From: Acidobacteriota bacterium
GTDB lineage: Bacteria; Acidobacteriota; Blastocatellia; Pyrinomonadales; Pyrinomonadaceae
Length of the DNA: 64,000 nucleotides
Direction of reading: 5' to 3'
Assembly: GCA_003385635.1 (NCBI GenBank)
Contig: QQUY01000001.1
Span: 2,395,001 to 2,459,000, forward strand
Under the pieces are notes generated by a model, which made no database searches, was not told the origin of the DNA, and was given only the letters and a program-made list of their open reading frames with translations. Below are positions 44,986-54,520 of the stretch, one piece after another; positions within the stretch are counted from its first letter, which is position 1, and the number at the start of each line of letters is the position of its first letter. Both the position numbers and the translations under genes were made by a program.

Positions 44986-45013
44986 TATCGACCCTTCCTG
45001 TAAATTGCAGGGA

Positions 45014-46093
45014 TCAGCCAATGTCTCGCACCTCCTCATGTACTTTTCTTATGTCCTTTAGTGACAGGCCTCGCTTTATGATGAGCATCACGCCAACGAT
45101 AGCCCAGAAAAGGATCCTTGCTTTCCGAACGATTGCAAGGGTCACACCGATTCCCGCCGCGAGCGCGAGCGTCTTCACTACGAACTCTGCTCCGGCTTCG
45201 TCAACTCCGATCACGAACGGGATCAGCTTGAACACTATCGTGATGAGCCTGCTTATCGTCTCCAGAAAGAACGCCGTGGACAGTAGGTTAGAAGTGGAGG
45301 TGATCTTTGAGAGAATGAAAAGGACTTCCACGACGCCAAGCGTGTGAAATGCCGCCTCAAGCAGCATTATCGGCGCAAACCTGGACGGATATCTTCGGTA
45401 GAAACCGTAGATCAGGTTCTCGAACAGCCGTACCTGAAGCCTTCCGCTTTCGAGCACACTTTTAAGGAAACCTTTGTCGTAGATCTTCTCGCAGATAGCG
45501 CTTGCCCAGTGCCATTGCCGCACGATCATGAGTGTCGCAAACGCAATCAGGGCAATGATGGCGACAAGTAGGATGTCGATGAGCCAGACGTATCCGGCCT
45601 CGAGTTCAAAGCTCCTCAGGAACAGGATCGAGCCGAGGCTGATAAAGAGCGCCGTTACGAATGAATAAAAAAGGTTCTCGGTCGCAACGGAAGATAGACC
45701 CACGACTAGCGGCACTTTTCTTCGAACAGCAACCGCCTTTGCCGTGCCGCTGACAAGGATCCCGAGCGGGATCATGCTGCTCAATGCCTCACCGATGATC
45801 ACAGCGGGAAAAGTGTCCCTGAATGACAGTTCGTACGGCCCGTATACAGATAGCCGCCATGCGAGGGCGCGCACGCAGATACGCAAGAGATAGATGAAAA
45901 GGATCAGTGCAAAACCGGACAGTCCGATCTTCGCGATCCCCTCGCTTATCTCGCTAAGCCCTGTCGTGTAAATGAAATAGACGAAGAGCGCGAGCCCAAA
46001 CAGGGTAAAAATGAGGCCGGCTGCCTTTAGCCTCTTAAAGGCTTTAGACGCCGGCTTCTTTTCTTCGTGTGCCGAACTGACCTGCGTTGCCAT
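45014..46093 (-). CDS. Lysylphosphatidylglycerol-synthase-type flippase domain protein (UPF0104)
   Basis: This 359-residue integral membrane protein has about eight hydrophobic helices and belongs to the family of the MprF flippase module, without the synthase domain. Visible segments: GLIFTLFGLALFVYFIYTTG, GFALILFIYLLRICVRALAW, FPAVIIGEALSSMIPLGILV and FVIGVDEAGAEFVVKTLALA. Such proteins are thought to move or sense lipids across the inner membrane. The gene is transcribed alone on this side of a 70-bp gap with the divergent acyl-CoA dehydrogenase. Confidence 0.85.
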   Translation of the reverse strand: MATQVSSAHEEKKPASKAFKRLKAAGLIFTLFGLALFVYFIYTTGLSEISEGIAKIGLSGFALILFIYLLRICVRALAWRLSVYGPYELSFRDTFPAVIIGEALSSMIPLGILVSGTAKAVAVRRKVPLVVGLSSVATENLFYSFVTALFISLGSILFLRSFELEAGYVWLIDILLVAIIALIAFATLMIVRQWHWASAICEKIYDKGFLKSVLESGRLQVRLFENLIYGFYRRYPSRFAPIMLLEAAFHTLGVVEVLFILSKITSTSNLLSTAFFLETISRLITIVFKLIPFVIGVDEAGAEFVVKTLALAAGIGVTLAIVRKARILFWAIVGVMLIIKRGLSLKDIRKVHEEVRDIG

Positions 46094-46163
46094 TACTGCG
46101 AGCGTTGACTAAAATGTAATCATAACTTATTCACTAAGAAACTTTTAGAAAGGGACGTTTAAT

Positions 46164-47345
46164 ATGAATGGCACCCAGATGGAGCACGAGTCTCAAAGAC
46201 CGGCGCTTACGATACTCTCAGAAGAAGAAGAACTTTTCAGGGCAAGTTTCCGCGAGTTTGCGGAAGGCGAGGTGCTTCCCCGTGTCAACGACATGGAGGA
46301 GGCCGGAAAACTGGACCCCGAACTTATCAAACAATGCTTTGAGCTCGGCCTGATGGCGATCGAGACACCGGAAGAATACGGTGGAGCCGGGTCTACTTTT
46401 TTCAACGCTATACTCGCGATCGAGGAACTCGCGAGGGTCGATGCTTCTACGTCTGTGTTTGTCGATGTCCAGAATACGTTGGTCACAAACGCGATCATCA
46501 AGTGGGGCAATGAAGAACAGCGTAAGAAATATCTTCCTCAGATGGCGACCTCAAAGGTCGGAGCGTACGCACTTTCGGAGGCCGGCAGCGGCTCCGACGC
46601 GTTTGCCCTGAAGACTAGAGCGGTCGAGAAGGACGATCATTACGAGATCACGGGACAGAAGCTCTGGATCACGAACGGAAACGAGGCTGAGATCTTCATT
46701 CTTTTTGCCACGATCGATCCCGAAGCCGGCTACAAAGGCATCACGGCGTTCATTGTCGAGAAAGAGTTTGAAGGCTTTTCGGTAGGAGAGAAAGAGAACA
46801 AGCTGGGCATTCGCGCGAGTTCGACAACTGAACTGATCCTCGATAACTGCAAGGTTCCGAAGGAGAACGTTCTCGGCGAGGTCGGAAAAGGCTACAAGGT
46901 CTCGATCGAGACTCTCAACGAAGGCAGGATCGGTATCGCGGCGCAGATGGTCGGCATCGCCCAGGGGGCGTATGAAAATGCACTGAAATACACCGCAGAA
47001 CGCGAACAGTTCGGAAAGTCGATCGATAGTTTCCAGGCAGTGCAGTTTCAGCTTGCTGAAATGGCGGTCGATCTGGAGGCAGCGAGGCTCTTGACGTACA
47101 ACGCTGCAAGATTAAAGGACGCCGGCAAGCCATTCCTTAAGGAAGCGGCGATAGCTAAGCTTTACACCTCGCGAGTTGCAGAGAAGATCTCTTCGAAAGC
47201 TATCGAGCTTTACGGCGGATACGGCTATGTGAAGGACTATCCGGTCGAGAAGTTCTGGCGCGATTCGAAGATCGGAGCGATCTACGAAGGCACTTCGAAC
47301 ATGCAGCTGCAGACGATCGCTAAATTGATCACAACCGGAAAGTGA
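46164..47345 (+). CDS. Acyl-CoA dehydrogenase, short/branched-chain type
   Basis: This 393-residue flavoenzyme matches the short-chain and short/branched-chain acyl-CoA dehydrogenases. The FAD segment GAYALSEAGSGSDAFALKT is at about residues 132-150, WITNGNEAEIFILFATID follows, and the catalytic-base region reads IGAIYEGTSNMQLQTIAK near residue 370, with Glu at the typical position. Together with the fused E1 at 51889 it could act in isoleucine/valine degradation. A GGGACG-like site precedes the ATG; a clear terminator follows. Confidence 0.95.
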   Translation: MNGTQMEHESQRPALTILSEEEELFRASFREFAEGEVLPRVNDMEEAGKLDPELIKQCFELGLMAIETPEEYGGAGSTFFNAILAIEELARVDASTSVFVDVQNTLVTNAIIKWGNEEQRKKYLPQMATSKVGAYALSEAGSGSDAFALKTRAVEKDDHYEITGQKLWITNGNEAEIFILFATIDPEAGYKGITAFIVEKEFEGFSVGEKENKLGIRASSTTELILDNCKVPKENVLGEVGKGYKVSIETLNEGRIGIAAQMVGIAQGAYENALKYTAEREQFGKSIDSFQAVQFQLAEMAVDLEAARLLTYNAARLKDAGKPFLKEAAIAKLYTSRVAEKISSKAIELYGGYGYVKDYPVEKFWRDSKIGAIYEGTSNMQLQTIAKLITTGK

Positions 47346-47367
47346 TATCCAGATCAACACGGAGTAG

Positions 47368-47402
47368 AGGGATGCGGACCGGTTCGCATCCCTTTTGTTT
47401 TC
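47368..47402 (+). terminator. Rho-independent terminator
   Basis: A stem of agggatgcg / cgcatccct with a short loop is followed by tttgttttct, 23 bp after the acyl-CoA dehydrogenase stop. Confidence 0.85.
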
Positions 47403-47474
47403 TGTATCACTTTGCGACCTTCGTTAATCCTTTGTGTACTCGGTAGGAACCTTCGCTATAGGATCAGACTCATC

Positions 47475-47740
47475 AGAATAAAAACTAACCACGAAGGTCA
47501 CGAAGGGTTCCACGAAGGTCACAGAGCATCAGCACGAGTCCACAGCAACCTAGTTTTCAATTCTCAATTCCCCCCTTTGAGTTCTTTGCGTAGACCTTCG
47601 CGTACTTTGCGGTTAAACGGAGTTCGGCGGTCGTCACTTTCTACAAGAGATCTAACCGCAAAGAGCGCCAAGGATTTCGCGAAGGTCACGGAGGTCCACA
47701 TTCATCTCTCAATCTTCAATTCCCGCTCTTGCAAACTGCA
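47475..47740. repeat. Composite intergenic repeat block
   Basis: The gap before the radical SAM gene holds no gene. It contains cacgaaggt units of nine (47490-47525), a caattct/caattcc 7-bp piece (47555-47575), then ctttgcg...ccttcgcg...ctttgcggtt (47583-47617) as the inverted form of aaccgcaaag...cgcgaaggtcacgga (47656-47693), and a second caatctt/caattcc piece (47709-47728). The 9-bp type and the 7-bp type are therefore interleaved and inverted. The same cgcgaagg/cttcgcg vocabulary recurs at 49355-49443. Confidence 0.72.
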
Positions 47741-47765
47741 CCACTGGCGGGGTATCGTTTCATCT

Positions 47766-48767
47766 GTGAGACAAGTTGCCAATCCCCCTAATCCATACCA
47801 CAAATACTCGGCTGAATACGTCGGAGAGCCACCCGACGCGAAGCTCGAAGTATTTGAAGAAACCGCGACCAGGTCGATGATCGTCAAGAGCTGGTCACCT
47901 GACCTGGGACGCAGGTTTGTCGTGAATTGCTACCGGGGCTGTGTCCACGGATGCACTTACTGTTTCGCGCGCCAGTACCACGAGATGATCGGCTACGGTG
48001 CTGGAACCGACTTCGAGACAAAGCTCGTTGCAAAGATAAATGCCCCGGAAGTCCTGAGAAATGAATTGAAGAAGACAAGGCAGAAGATACCCTACCTTGA
48101 ATTCTCTTTCGCCTCGGACCCGTACGTGCCGATCGAAGCGAACTATGAACTCACGAGAAGATGTCTTGAGGTTTGCCGCGACTTCAGGATTCCGGTCTTC
48201 ATTCTCACGAAGTCGCCGCTTGTGACCCGCGATCTCGATATCCTCAAGGACATCGAGTGCACCGTCGGATTTTCAATACCCTTCCTTTCGGTCGAGACTT
48301 CCCGGCCTTTTGAGCCCTACGTTCCTACTCCTGAGGCGCGGTTCAGGGCGATGGAGAAAGTCGCGGCGGAAGGAATAGAGGTCGCTTTGGCTCTTGCTCC
48401 GGTGATTCCCGGCTACAACGACAATGAGATTCCGCAGATCCTCAAGAAAGCGAAGGAATGCGGCGCGTCGAGGGCGTTTATGAGCCTCGTGCATTTTGCG
48501 ACCGACTCGATAGAGGAGTATTTTCTTAAGAGACTTTACGAAAAGCTTCCGACGCACGCCGACAAGATCGTCAACCGGATCAAGGAAGAAAGAAACGGCC
48601 GCCTGCAGCACCGTTCGATGGAAGAACGGAATAAAGGCCGCAGCGAACGTTGGAAGATGATCAACGACGTATTCGAGCTCCATATGAGAAAGCTCGGGTA
48701 CGAGAAGTACGAAAGACTGGAAAAGCCGAAGGCGGAGCCTGTTCAGTTCCAACAGCGGCTTTTTTAG
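47766..48767 (+). CDS. Radical SAM protein, Rv2578c / spore-photolyase-like family
   Basis: This 333-residue protein binds a [4Fe-4S] cluster through CVHGCTYC (CxxxCxxC, about residues 59-66), preceded by GRRFVVNCYRGC. The rest matches the Rv2578c family: YLEFSFASDPYVPIEANYEL, LTKSPLVTRDLDIL, GFSIPFLSVETSRPFEPYVP and VALALAPVIPGYNDNEIPQI. The reaction is unknown for this family. The 118 codons upstream in the same frame are repeat DNA, so I use the GTG at 47766, the first start after the repeats. It is followed 11 bp later by the GNAT gene. Confidence 0.86.
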   Translation: MRQVANPPNPYHKYSAEYVGEPPDAKLEVFEETATRSMIVKSWSPDLGRRFVVNCYRGCVHGCTYCFARQYHEMIGYGAGTDFETKLVAKINAPEVLRNELKKTRQKIPYLEFSFASDPYVPIEANYELTRRCLEVCRDFRIPVFILTKSPLVTRDLDILKDIECTVGFSIPFLSVETSRPFEPYVPTPEARFRAMEKVAAEGIEVALALAPVIPGYNDNEIPQILKKAKECGASRAFMSLVHFATDSIEEYFLKRLYEKLPTHADKIVNRIKEERNGRLQHRSMEERNKGRSERWKMINDVFELHMRKLGYEKYERLEKPKAEPVQFQQRLF

Positions 48768-48778
48768 GCCTCGATTGA

Positions 48779-49318
48779 ATGCCTGGATTTGCAATAAGGA
48801 TCGGGACAGTTGACGATGCCGCTGCGCTCTCCGAGATCGGCGCGGAAACCTTCTGGACAACCTACAGGGACAGCCCGAAGGTCGAGAACAACGACCTAAA
48901 ATCCTATATAAACAGAGTTTACGACGAAGAGATCATTCGGACGGAGTTACAGGACGAAGGATTCCGATATCTCGTCGCGGAAGATGGAACGGAGCTGGCC
49001 GGTTACGCACGGCTTGTCATAGGAAGTTACATCGAGAACATCGAAGCCGATCGACCGCTTGAGATATCACGCATTTACCTGTTAGACAGGTTCCAGGGCG
49101 GCGGGCGCGGAAAGCAGCTTATCGAGAGGTGTTTGGAAGAAGCCGACAGGTTTCTGTGCGACAAGGTCTGGCTCAGTGTCTGGAAGCATAATAAAAAGGC
49201 GATCGGCTTCTACGAGAAGGTAGGATTCGAGAAAGTCGGGACGACTTCTTTCGACATGGCAGGCACCGAGCACGAAGACTGGGTGATGGAAAAAGACGTT
49301 GTAATTAGTGAATCGTGA
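48779..49318 (+). CDS. GNAT N-acetyltransferase
   Basis: This 179-residue protein has the Gcn5-related acetyltransferase fold: IRIGTVDDAAALSEIGAETF at the N-terminus, ISRIYLLDRFQGGGRGKQLI with the acetyl-CoA loop at about residues 95-112, and WLSVWKHNKKAIGFYEKVGF near residue 137-155. It resembles the spermidine-acetyltransferase-like PaiA group, but the substrate is open. It lies 11 bp after the radical SAM gene. The final codons (ISES) are part of the 7-bp array that contains the stop. Confidence 0.87.
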   Translation: MPGFAIRIGTVDDAAALSEIGAETFWTTYRDSPKVENNDLKSYINRVYDEEIIRTELQDEGFRYLVAEDGTELAGYARLVIGSYIENIEADRPLEISRIYLLDRFQGGGRGKQLIERCLEEADRFLCDKVWLSVWKHNKKAIGFYEKVGFEKVGTTSFDMAGTEHEDWVMEKDVVISES

Positions 49319-49515
49319 ATCGTGAATAGTGAATCGTAAATCACGTGAAACCTTAACCGCGGAGGCGCGGAGGCACGAAGTAAATCAGGGCGCAGCTCTG
49401 AAGGATCTATAAAATTCTTTGCGACTCTGCGCCTTCGCGGTCCATTCTTCTTGTTGATCTCTAGCGACGATTCACTATTCACAATTCACGATTCACAATT
49501 CACAATTCACTAATC
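49305..49515. repeat. Nested inverted repeat filling the GNAT-TPR spacer
   Basis: Left arm: TGAatcg/TGAatag/TAAatca heptamers starting in the last codons of the GNAT gene (49305-49345), then aaccgcggaggcgcggaggc at 49355-49374. Right arm: ctttgcgactctgcgcc ttcgcggtcc at 49417-49443, the inverted form of the second layer, then attcaca/attcacg heptamers at 49469-49515, which end one base before the ATG of the TPR gene. The unpaired centre is about 35 bp. Confidence 0.82.
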
Positions 49516-49833
49516 ATGAGCGAAAGAATCGCAGTTTTTGAAAAGATGCTTGAGGACGATCCGGGCGCCACTATGGTGATGTTCGGACTCGCGAACGAAT
49601 ATCTTAAATCGGGCCAGACAGACAAAGGCATCGAGACTCTTGAGAGATACCTGAAATTTGGTGTCGACGAGGGAGCGGCGTACGGGATGCTGGCAAAAGC
49701 GTACGAGTCGCAGGGAAACACCGAGAAGGCCAGGGAATCTTACGAGAAGGGCATCGAGATCGCGCTCGCACACAACCACCCTACGATGGCGGAAGACTTT
49801 CGTTTTGAACTCGAGAACAACTTCGACGACTGA
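49516..49833 (+). CDS. Small cytosolic TPR protein
   Basis: This 105-residue protein has three TPR-like units (DPGATMVMFGLANEYLKSGQ, GIETLERYLKFGVDEGAAYG, MLAKAYESQGNTEKARESYE) and no signal peptide. It is probably a soluble adaptor. The codon pattern is normal for the window. The ATG has no clear Shine-Dalgarno site; the bases in front of it are the last unit of an inverted 7-bp array, so translation might depend on the fold of that array. Confidence 0.8.
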   Translation: MSERIAVFEKMLEDDPGATMVMFGLANEYLKSGQTDKGIETLERYLKFGVDEGAAYGMLAKAYESQGNTEKARESYEKGIEIALAHNHPTMAEDFRFELENNFDD

Positions 49834-49911
49834 TTCGGACGACTCCCCAAAAGCACTTTCTGTGATAAATTAACCACGATTTCCCGTATTCGAACCAATA
49901 AGAGGATTGAT

Positions 49912-51606
49912 ATGAAGACCTTGAAGACGTGTCTCTTCTTGGCGCTTGTTATCGGCGCCGTTTCGCTCGTGCAAGCGCAGCAGACTGGCGTCCGACCCAC
50001 CGGCTCGGGTGGAGTCCTGAGCTATGAACAGGCTGCATATGACGTATCGAGATACGACATATCAGCCGAGATCGATCCCGCGAAAAAGAATCTCAAGGGC
50101 TCGACCATCATCACAGCGCGGATCATTTCTCCGGTGGACTGGTTCGTACTCGACCTGGATACGCCGTTCCGTGTTACCAACACGACGGCTGCGATCCCTG
50201 GAAAAGGGAATCTGAAGGTCGAGAACGAGCGCCGCGAAAGAAAGATCTGGATCAAGCTGCCGCTCACGGTCCAACCGGGTACTGAGGTCAAGATCACAGT
50301 CAGTTATGAGGGAAGCCCGAGGGTGGCCCGCAATCCCCCCTGGGTCGGCGGCTTTATGTGGGAGAAGACACCGGGCGGAAAGGACTGGGTCGTGAACGCG
50401 TGTCAGAATGACGGTGCGGATTGTTGGTTTCCTGTGAAAGACCACCCTTCGGACAAGGCAGATGAAGTGGCTGTCAATGTCACGGTACCCGGCGACCTGT
50501 ACGTTGCTTCGATCGGAAAACTGCAGGAAGTGATCTCAAATCTGAATGGAACACAAACGTACCGGTGGCTGATGTCGAGCCCGATCAGCAACTACAACAT
50601 CGTGATCAACATTGCGCCATATCAGCTGATCGAGCGCGAGTATACAAGTGTGACGGGCGAGCAGTTCCCGATCATCTTCTACGCGATCCCTGAGAGTATC
50701 GACAAGGCTCCCAAGATCATCGACCAGACTGTGAAGTTTCTCGACTTCTTTGAAAGGCACCTTGGTCCATACCCGTTCCGCGACGAAAAACTTGGGATCG
50801 CAGAAACACCGCATCTGGGTATGGAGCATTCGACGATCATTGCCTACGGAAACAAGTTTCAGGACAATCAGTTCGGGTTTGACTGGCTGATGCTGCACGA
50901 GCTTGGGCACGAGTGGTTTGCGAATCTCGTCACCGCGTCCGATTGGCGCGATATGTGGATCCACGAGGGATTTCAGTCATTCCTGGACTCTCTTTATATC
51001 GAGGAGGTCGCGGGAAGAGAAGCCTACATGGCCTCGATACGCGGCAAAATGAGGGCCACGAACAACATCCAGCCGGTTGCACCCAGAGAACCCAGGATCA
51101 CTTACGAGATCTACTACCGTCCGCCCGACTACACGCAAAGTGACGGAGACATCTACGGCAAGGGAGCGGTCATCCTCCATACCCTCAGGCACCTGATCGG
51201 CGACGACGCGTTCTTCAGGGCTCTTCGCCGGATGTCGTACCCAACGAAAGAGATGGAGAAGATGACCGGAGGCGGCCAGGTAAGATTCGCTACGACGGAT
51301 GATTTCCTGTTTATCGCCGAAGAAGAATCGGGAATGGACCTTGACTGGTTCTTTGAGGTCTATTTGCGTCAGCCAGAGTTGCCGGAACTCATCGTTGAGC
51401 AAGAGGGTTCGAGGCTGAGCCTTTCCTGGAAGACGCCGAACGGGCTCCCCTTCCCTATGCCGATCGATCTGATCGTAGGAGGCGAACGCCAGAGATTGAA
51501 TATGAACTCCGGTCGAGGGGAACTGACAGTAAGGGCCGACCACTCTGTTGAGATAGACCCGGAAGGCTGGATACTTAGGAAAGAGCTTGCTGAGAGTGAG
51601 CGGTGA
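49912..51606 (+). CDS. Secreted M1 family zinc aminopeptidase
   Basis: This 564-residue metallopeptidase has a signal peptide (about residues 1-23) and the M1 layout: an N-terminal beta domain (YDVSRYDISAEIDPAKKNLK), the substrate-binding GMEHST segment, and the zinc site HELGHEWFAN with the third ligand in HEGFQSFLD 18-19 residues later. The catalytic Tyr lies in the ARG-rich region that follows (YGKGAVILHTLRHLIG). It would remove N-terminal residues from peptides in the periplasm. The final residues (ESER) and the stop are part of a seven-to-eight-copy gtgagcg array. Confidence 0.93.
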   Translation: MKTLKTCLFLALVIGAVSLVQAQQTGVRPTGSGGVLSYEQAAYDVSRYDISAEIDPAKKNLKGSTIITARIISPVDWFVLDLDTPFRVTNTTAAIPGKGNLKVENERRERKIWIKLPLTVQPGTEVKITVSYEGSPRVARNPPWVGGFMWEKTPGGKDWVVNACQNDGADCWFPVKDHPSDKADEVAVNVTVPGDLYVASIGKLQEVISNLNGTQTYRWLMSSPISNYNIVINIAPYQLIEREYTSVTGEQFPIIFYAIPESIDKAPKIIDQTVKFLDFFERHLGPYPFRDEKLGIAETPHLGMEHSTIIAYGNKFQDNQFGFDWLMLHELGHEWFANLVTASDWRDMWIHEGFQSFLDSLYIEEVAGREAYMASIRGKMRATNNIQPVAPREPRITYEIYYRPPDYTQSDGDIYGKGAVILHTLRHLIGDDAFFRALRRMSYPTKEMEKMTGGGQVRFATTDDFLFIAEEESGMDLDWFFEVYLRQPELPELIVEQEGSRLSLSWKTPNGLPFPMPIDLIVGGERQRLNMNSGRGELTVRADHSVEIDPEGWILRKELAESER

Positions 51607-51800
51607 GCGGTGAGCGGTGAGCGGTGAGCGGTGAGCGGTGAGCGGTGAGCAAGATGATGTTTTTGCATCGGAAAGTCAACTTGAGACCCTTGTTTCTAAA
51701 GAACTGTTAGCACCGCTCCGTCAGTGCTCCGCCCAGGGCTGACTACTTCTGAAGCGCAACCGGCTGCAACAGCTCACTGCTTGCTGCTCACCGCTCACCC
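51592..51800. repeat. Stop-anchored gtgagcg array with inverted partner
   Basis: Almost eight exact copies of gtgagcg run from 51596 to 51650 and include the M1 peptidase stop TGA (51604-51606). An inverted partner (agctcactgc, ttgctgctcaccgctcaccc) lies at 51771-51799, close to the start region of the fused E1 gene. About 120 bp of unique sequence separate them. Confidence 0.85.
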
Positions 51801-51888
51801 TTGTCGAAATTGCCCGCTTCCTCCTTCTTTGATATTTTATTGGTTTCCGCATTTACCCAAATTCATATCTGAAAAGGACTATTACTTA

Positions 51889-54114
51889 ATGGCTACAGCA
51901 GGCAGAAAGACCTCCGATTCCAAGGAGACCAAACCGACAGCATCGTCCTCGAAAAGCCGCAAGGGAAGATCTTCGAAAACGGCGCCGAATTCGGGTTCGT
52001 CCAAACCAACGGGTACGAACGGCTATCACGGTCTGGATGAGAAGACGCTTATCGATATCTACCGCACGATGTACTTGTCGCGGAGGATCGACGACAAAGA
52101 GATCCAGCTTAAGGGACAGAACAAGGTCTTCTTTCAGATCTCGGGGGCGGGGCACGAAGCGGTGCTTACGGCAGCAGGCCTCGCGATGAAAGCCGGCTAT
52201 GACTGGTTCTATCCGTACTACAGGGATCGCGCGCTGATGCTTCAGCTCGGAATGACCGCAACGGAAATGCTCCAGTCAGCTGTCGGCGCCGAAGCCGACC
52301 CGAATTCTCACGGAAGGCAGATGCCCTCTCACTGGGGATCGGTAGAGCTAAACGTTCCCTCTCAGTCTTCACCTACCGGAACACAGCTTCTGCAGGCCGT
52401 CGGAGCGGCCGAAGCCTCTTATCGAGCGTCGCTTGTTGAGGACCTTCAGGACAAGGTGACCGGGTTCAAGGGCGACGAGGTCGTCTACGTATCGATCGGT
52501 GACGGAACATCATCCGAGGGCGAGTTCTGGGAAGCGCTCAATACCGCCTGCAACCTCAAGCTCCCTGTAATTTTTGTTATCGAGGACAACGGCTACGCGA
52601 TCTCTGTACCGGTCGAGGTCCAGACGGCGGGAGGTAGCGTGTCAGATCTGCTGATCGGATTCCCTAATCTCTTTATCCAGAAGATCGACGGGACGGATCC
52701 GCTCGAGTCCTACGAAGCTTTCTCCAAAGCCGTCAAGCATTGCCGTGAAAGGAAGGGCGCCGCGCTTGTTCACGCAAAGGTCATCCGGCCCTACTCGCAC
52801 TCGTTATCAGATGACGAACGGCTTTACAGGCCCGAAGAAGAACGCGAGGCGGACGCTAAGATCGACCCGATCACGACGTTTGGCGAATTCCTGATGACCG
52901 AAGGGATAGCCAAGTCGGAAGAACTTGAGGAACTTCGAAAAGAGGTGGACGCGGAAGTTGCGAAAGCGACGGACGAGGCTCTCGCCAGTCCGCAGCCCGC
53001 GCCTGAATCGGCTCACAGAAACGTATTTTCGGAAGAGATCGACCCCACGTCATCCGAGTTCGATACGGAAGAAGGAGCGGAGCTTTCGGGCAATCCCGGG
53101 ACGATGGTAGATCTGATAAACCGTTGTCTTCACACCGAGATGGAACGAGATCCCAGGATCGTTGTCTTCGGTGAGGATGTCGCGGATTGCTCCCGGGAAG
53201 AGTATCTCGAACAGGTAAAGGGCAAGGGCGGCGTTTTCAAGGTCACGGCCAATCTGCAAAGGGAGTTCGGAGGCGATAGAGTCTTTAACTCCCCACTCGC
53301 CGAGGCGAACATCGTCGGCCGGGCGATCGGCATGGCGACACGCGGATTGAAACCCGTGGTTGAGATCCAGTTTTTTGATTACATATGGCCGGCATTTCAC
53401 CAGATCCGGAATGAACTGGCACTGATGCGATGGAGAAGCGACGGCGATTTTAAATCACCTGTCGTGCTACGCGTTCCGGTAGGCGGATATTTGAAGGGTG
53501 GAGCTATCTATCACTCGCAGTCCGGTACGACGATATTCTCGCATACTCCCGGGATCAGGATCGCATACCCTTCTAATGCTCTCGATGCGAACGGGCTTCT
53601 TAGAACATCGATTCGCTGTGACGATCCGGTGCTGTTTCTTGAACACAAGCACTTGTATCGCCAGGTCTACAACAAGTCTGAGTATCCTTCCGACGAGTTC
53701 ATGATCCCGTTCGGAAAGGCCAAGACCGTCCAGGAAGGGAATGACGTAACGATCGTCACTTTCGGAGCTCTAGTCGAGCGTTCCCGACAGGGCGTGAAGG
53801 AGTTGGTCAAGGAAGGAGTTTCGGTAGAGATCATCGACCTTAGAACGTTGGTTCCCTATGATTGGGAAGCGATCGCCGAAAGCGTCAAGAAGACTAGTCG
53901 CGCGATCGTGGTACACGAAGACTCACTTTCATTCGGTTACGGCGCCGAGATCGCCGCGCGTATCTCTGACGAATTGTTCGAGTATCTTGACGCACCAGTA
54001 AGACGCATCGGAGCGACCGATACATTTGTCGCTTACGCTCCGCAGGTCGAAGACTACATACTTCCACAGGCAGCTGATGTGGGCCGAGCCGTTCGGGACT
54101 TGATGAGTTATTGA
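51889..54114 (+). CDS. Fused E1 alpha/beta subunit of a 2-oxoacid dehydrogenase
   Basis: This 741-residue protein joins both subunits of the thiamine-diphosphate-dependent E1, most like branched-chain 2-oxoacid or acetoin-type enzymes. After a Ser/Lys-rich N-terminal 45 residues comes E1 alpha ([14 protein letters not shown], the ThDP motif [16 protein letters not shown] and [10 protein letters not shown], and the phosphorylation-loop-like [15 protein letters not shown]), then a linker near residue 370-395 and E1 beta ([56 protein letters not shown]). E2 and E3 are not in the window. The ATG at 51889 has a GAAAAGGA site; codons upstream are repeat DNA. Confidence 0.92.
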   Translation: MATAGRKTSDSKETKPTASSSKSRKGRSSKTAPNSGSSKPTGTNGYHGLDEKTLIDIYRTMYLSRRIDDKEIQLKGQNKVFFQISGAGHEAVLTAAGLAMKAGYDWFYPYYRDRALMLQLGMTATEMLQSAVGAEADPNSHGRQMPSHWGSVELNVPSQSSPTGTQLLQAVGAAEASYRASLVEDLQDKVTGFKGDEVVYVSIGDGTSSEGEFWEALNTACNLKLPVIFVIEDNGYAISVPVEVQTAGGSVSDLLIGFPNLFIQKIDGTDPLESYEAFSKAVKHCRERKGAALVHAKVIRPYSHSLSDDERLYRPEEEREADAKIDPITTFGEFLMTEGIAKSEELEELRKEVDAEVAKATDEALASPQPAPESAHRNVFSEEIDPTSSEFDTEEGAELSGNPGTMVDLINRCLHTEMERDPRIVVFGEDVADCSREEYLEQVKGKGGVFKVTANLQREFGGDRVFNSPLAEANIVGRAIGMATRGLKPVVEIQFFDYIWPAFHQIRNELALMRWRSDGDFKSPVVLRVPVGGYLKGGAIYHSQSGTTIFSHTPGIRIAYPSNALDANGLLRTSIRCDDPVLFLEHKHLYRQVYNKSEYPSDEFMIPFGKAKTVQEGNDVTIVTFGALVERSRQGVKELVKEGVSVEIIDLRTLVPYDWEAIAESVKKTSRAIVVHEDSLSFGYGAEIAARISDELFEYLDAPVRRIGATDTFVAYAPQVEDYILPQAADVGRAVRDLMSY

Positions 54115-54117
54115 TGA

Positions 54118-54520
54118 AAGAACACGAGTCTTCTGGAACCGGCGGCTTTGCCAATCTAACGTCTGGTGAGCCTCTGGCTTACCACACAGTCGCTTAACTA
54201 ACATTGCGCAGAGGCTCAGCCTCTGCGCAAACTATTTTGGTAGGACCTTTATTCGGAAAGACAAGCCTTTCCGCACATCAAGGCGGCAAAGCCGTAAATT
54301 CTCAACCGTTCAATCTGCCTTCTCTCTTCTGGCTCCGCTCAGCGGAAGAAGATCAGGATGACGCAATTACAAGGGTTGCGCCTTCGGCTTGCCCCGGGCT
54401 ATGCTCCGCAACCTTTCAGGGATGTTCTCTCCTCCCTTGACTAATTCCCCATTTCTGGCCGACCATTCACCAACTGCAAGATCCATCAGTTCCAAACCGC
54501 TTCACTGTTGAACCGCTGAA
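54118..54520. repeat. Gene-free spacer with the three-hairpin module and further palindromes
   Basis: Contains gcggctttgcc (54141-54151), ggtgagcctctggcttacc (54165-54183), an exact 23-bp palindrome gcgcagaggct-c-agcctctgcgc (about 54204-54226), CGGAAAGaCAaGCCTTTCCG (54254-54273) and ggcggcaaagccg (54282-54294). The order and the phrase between the last two are the same as at 2343-2385 and, inverted, 62-105. The first and last elements are inverted relative to each other, so the block can form one outer stem. No gene was seen. Confidence 0.75.

Noticed and set aside
47412-47765. N-terminal extension of the Rv2578c-like radical SAM protein
   Set aside because: The 118 upstream codons translate intergenic repeat DNA found in other spacers; the family starts near the GTG at 47766.
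51724-51888. Upstream extension of the fused E1 protein
   Set aside because: The frame crosses the inverted gctcacc repeat and lacks a ribosome-binding site; the ATG at 51889 is a better start.
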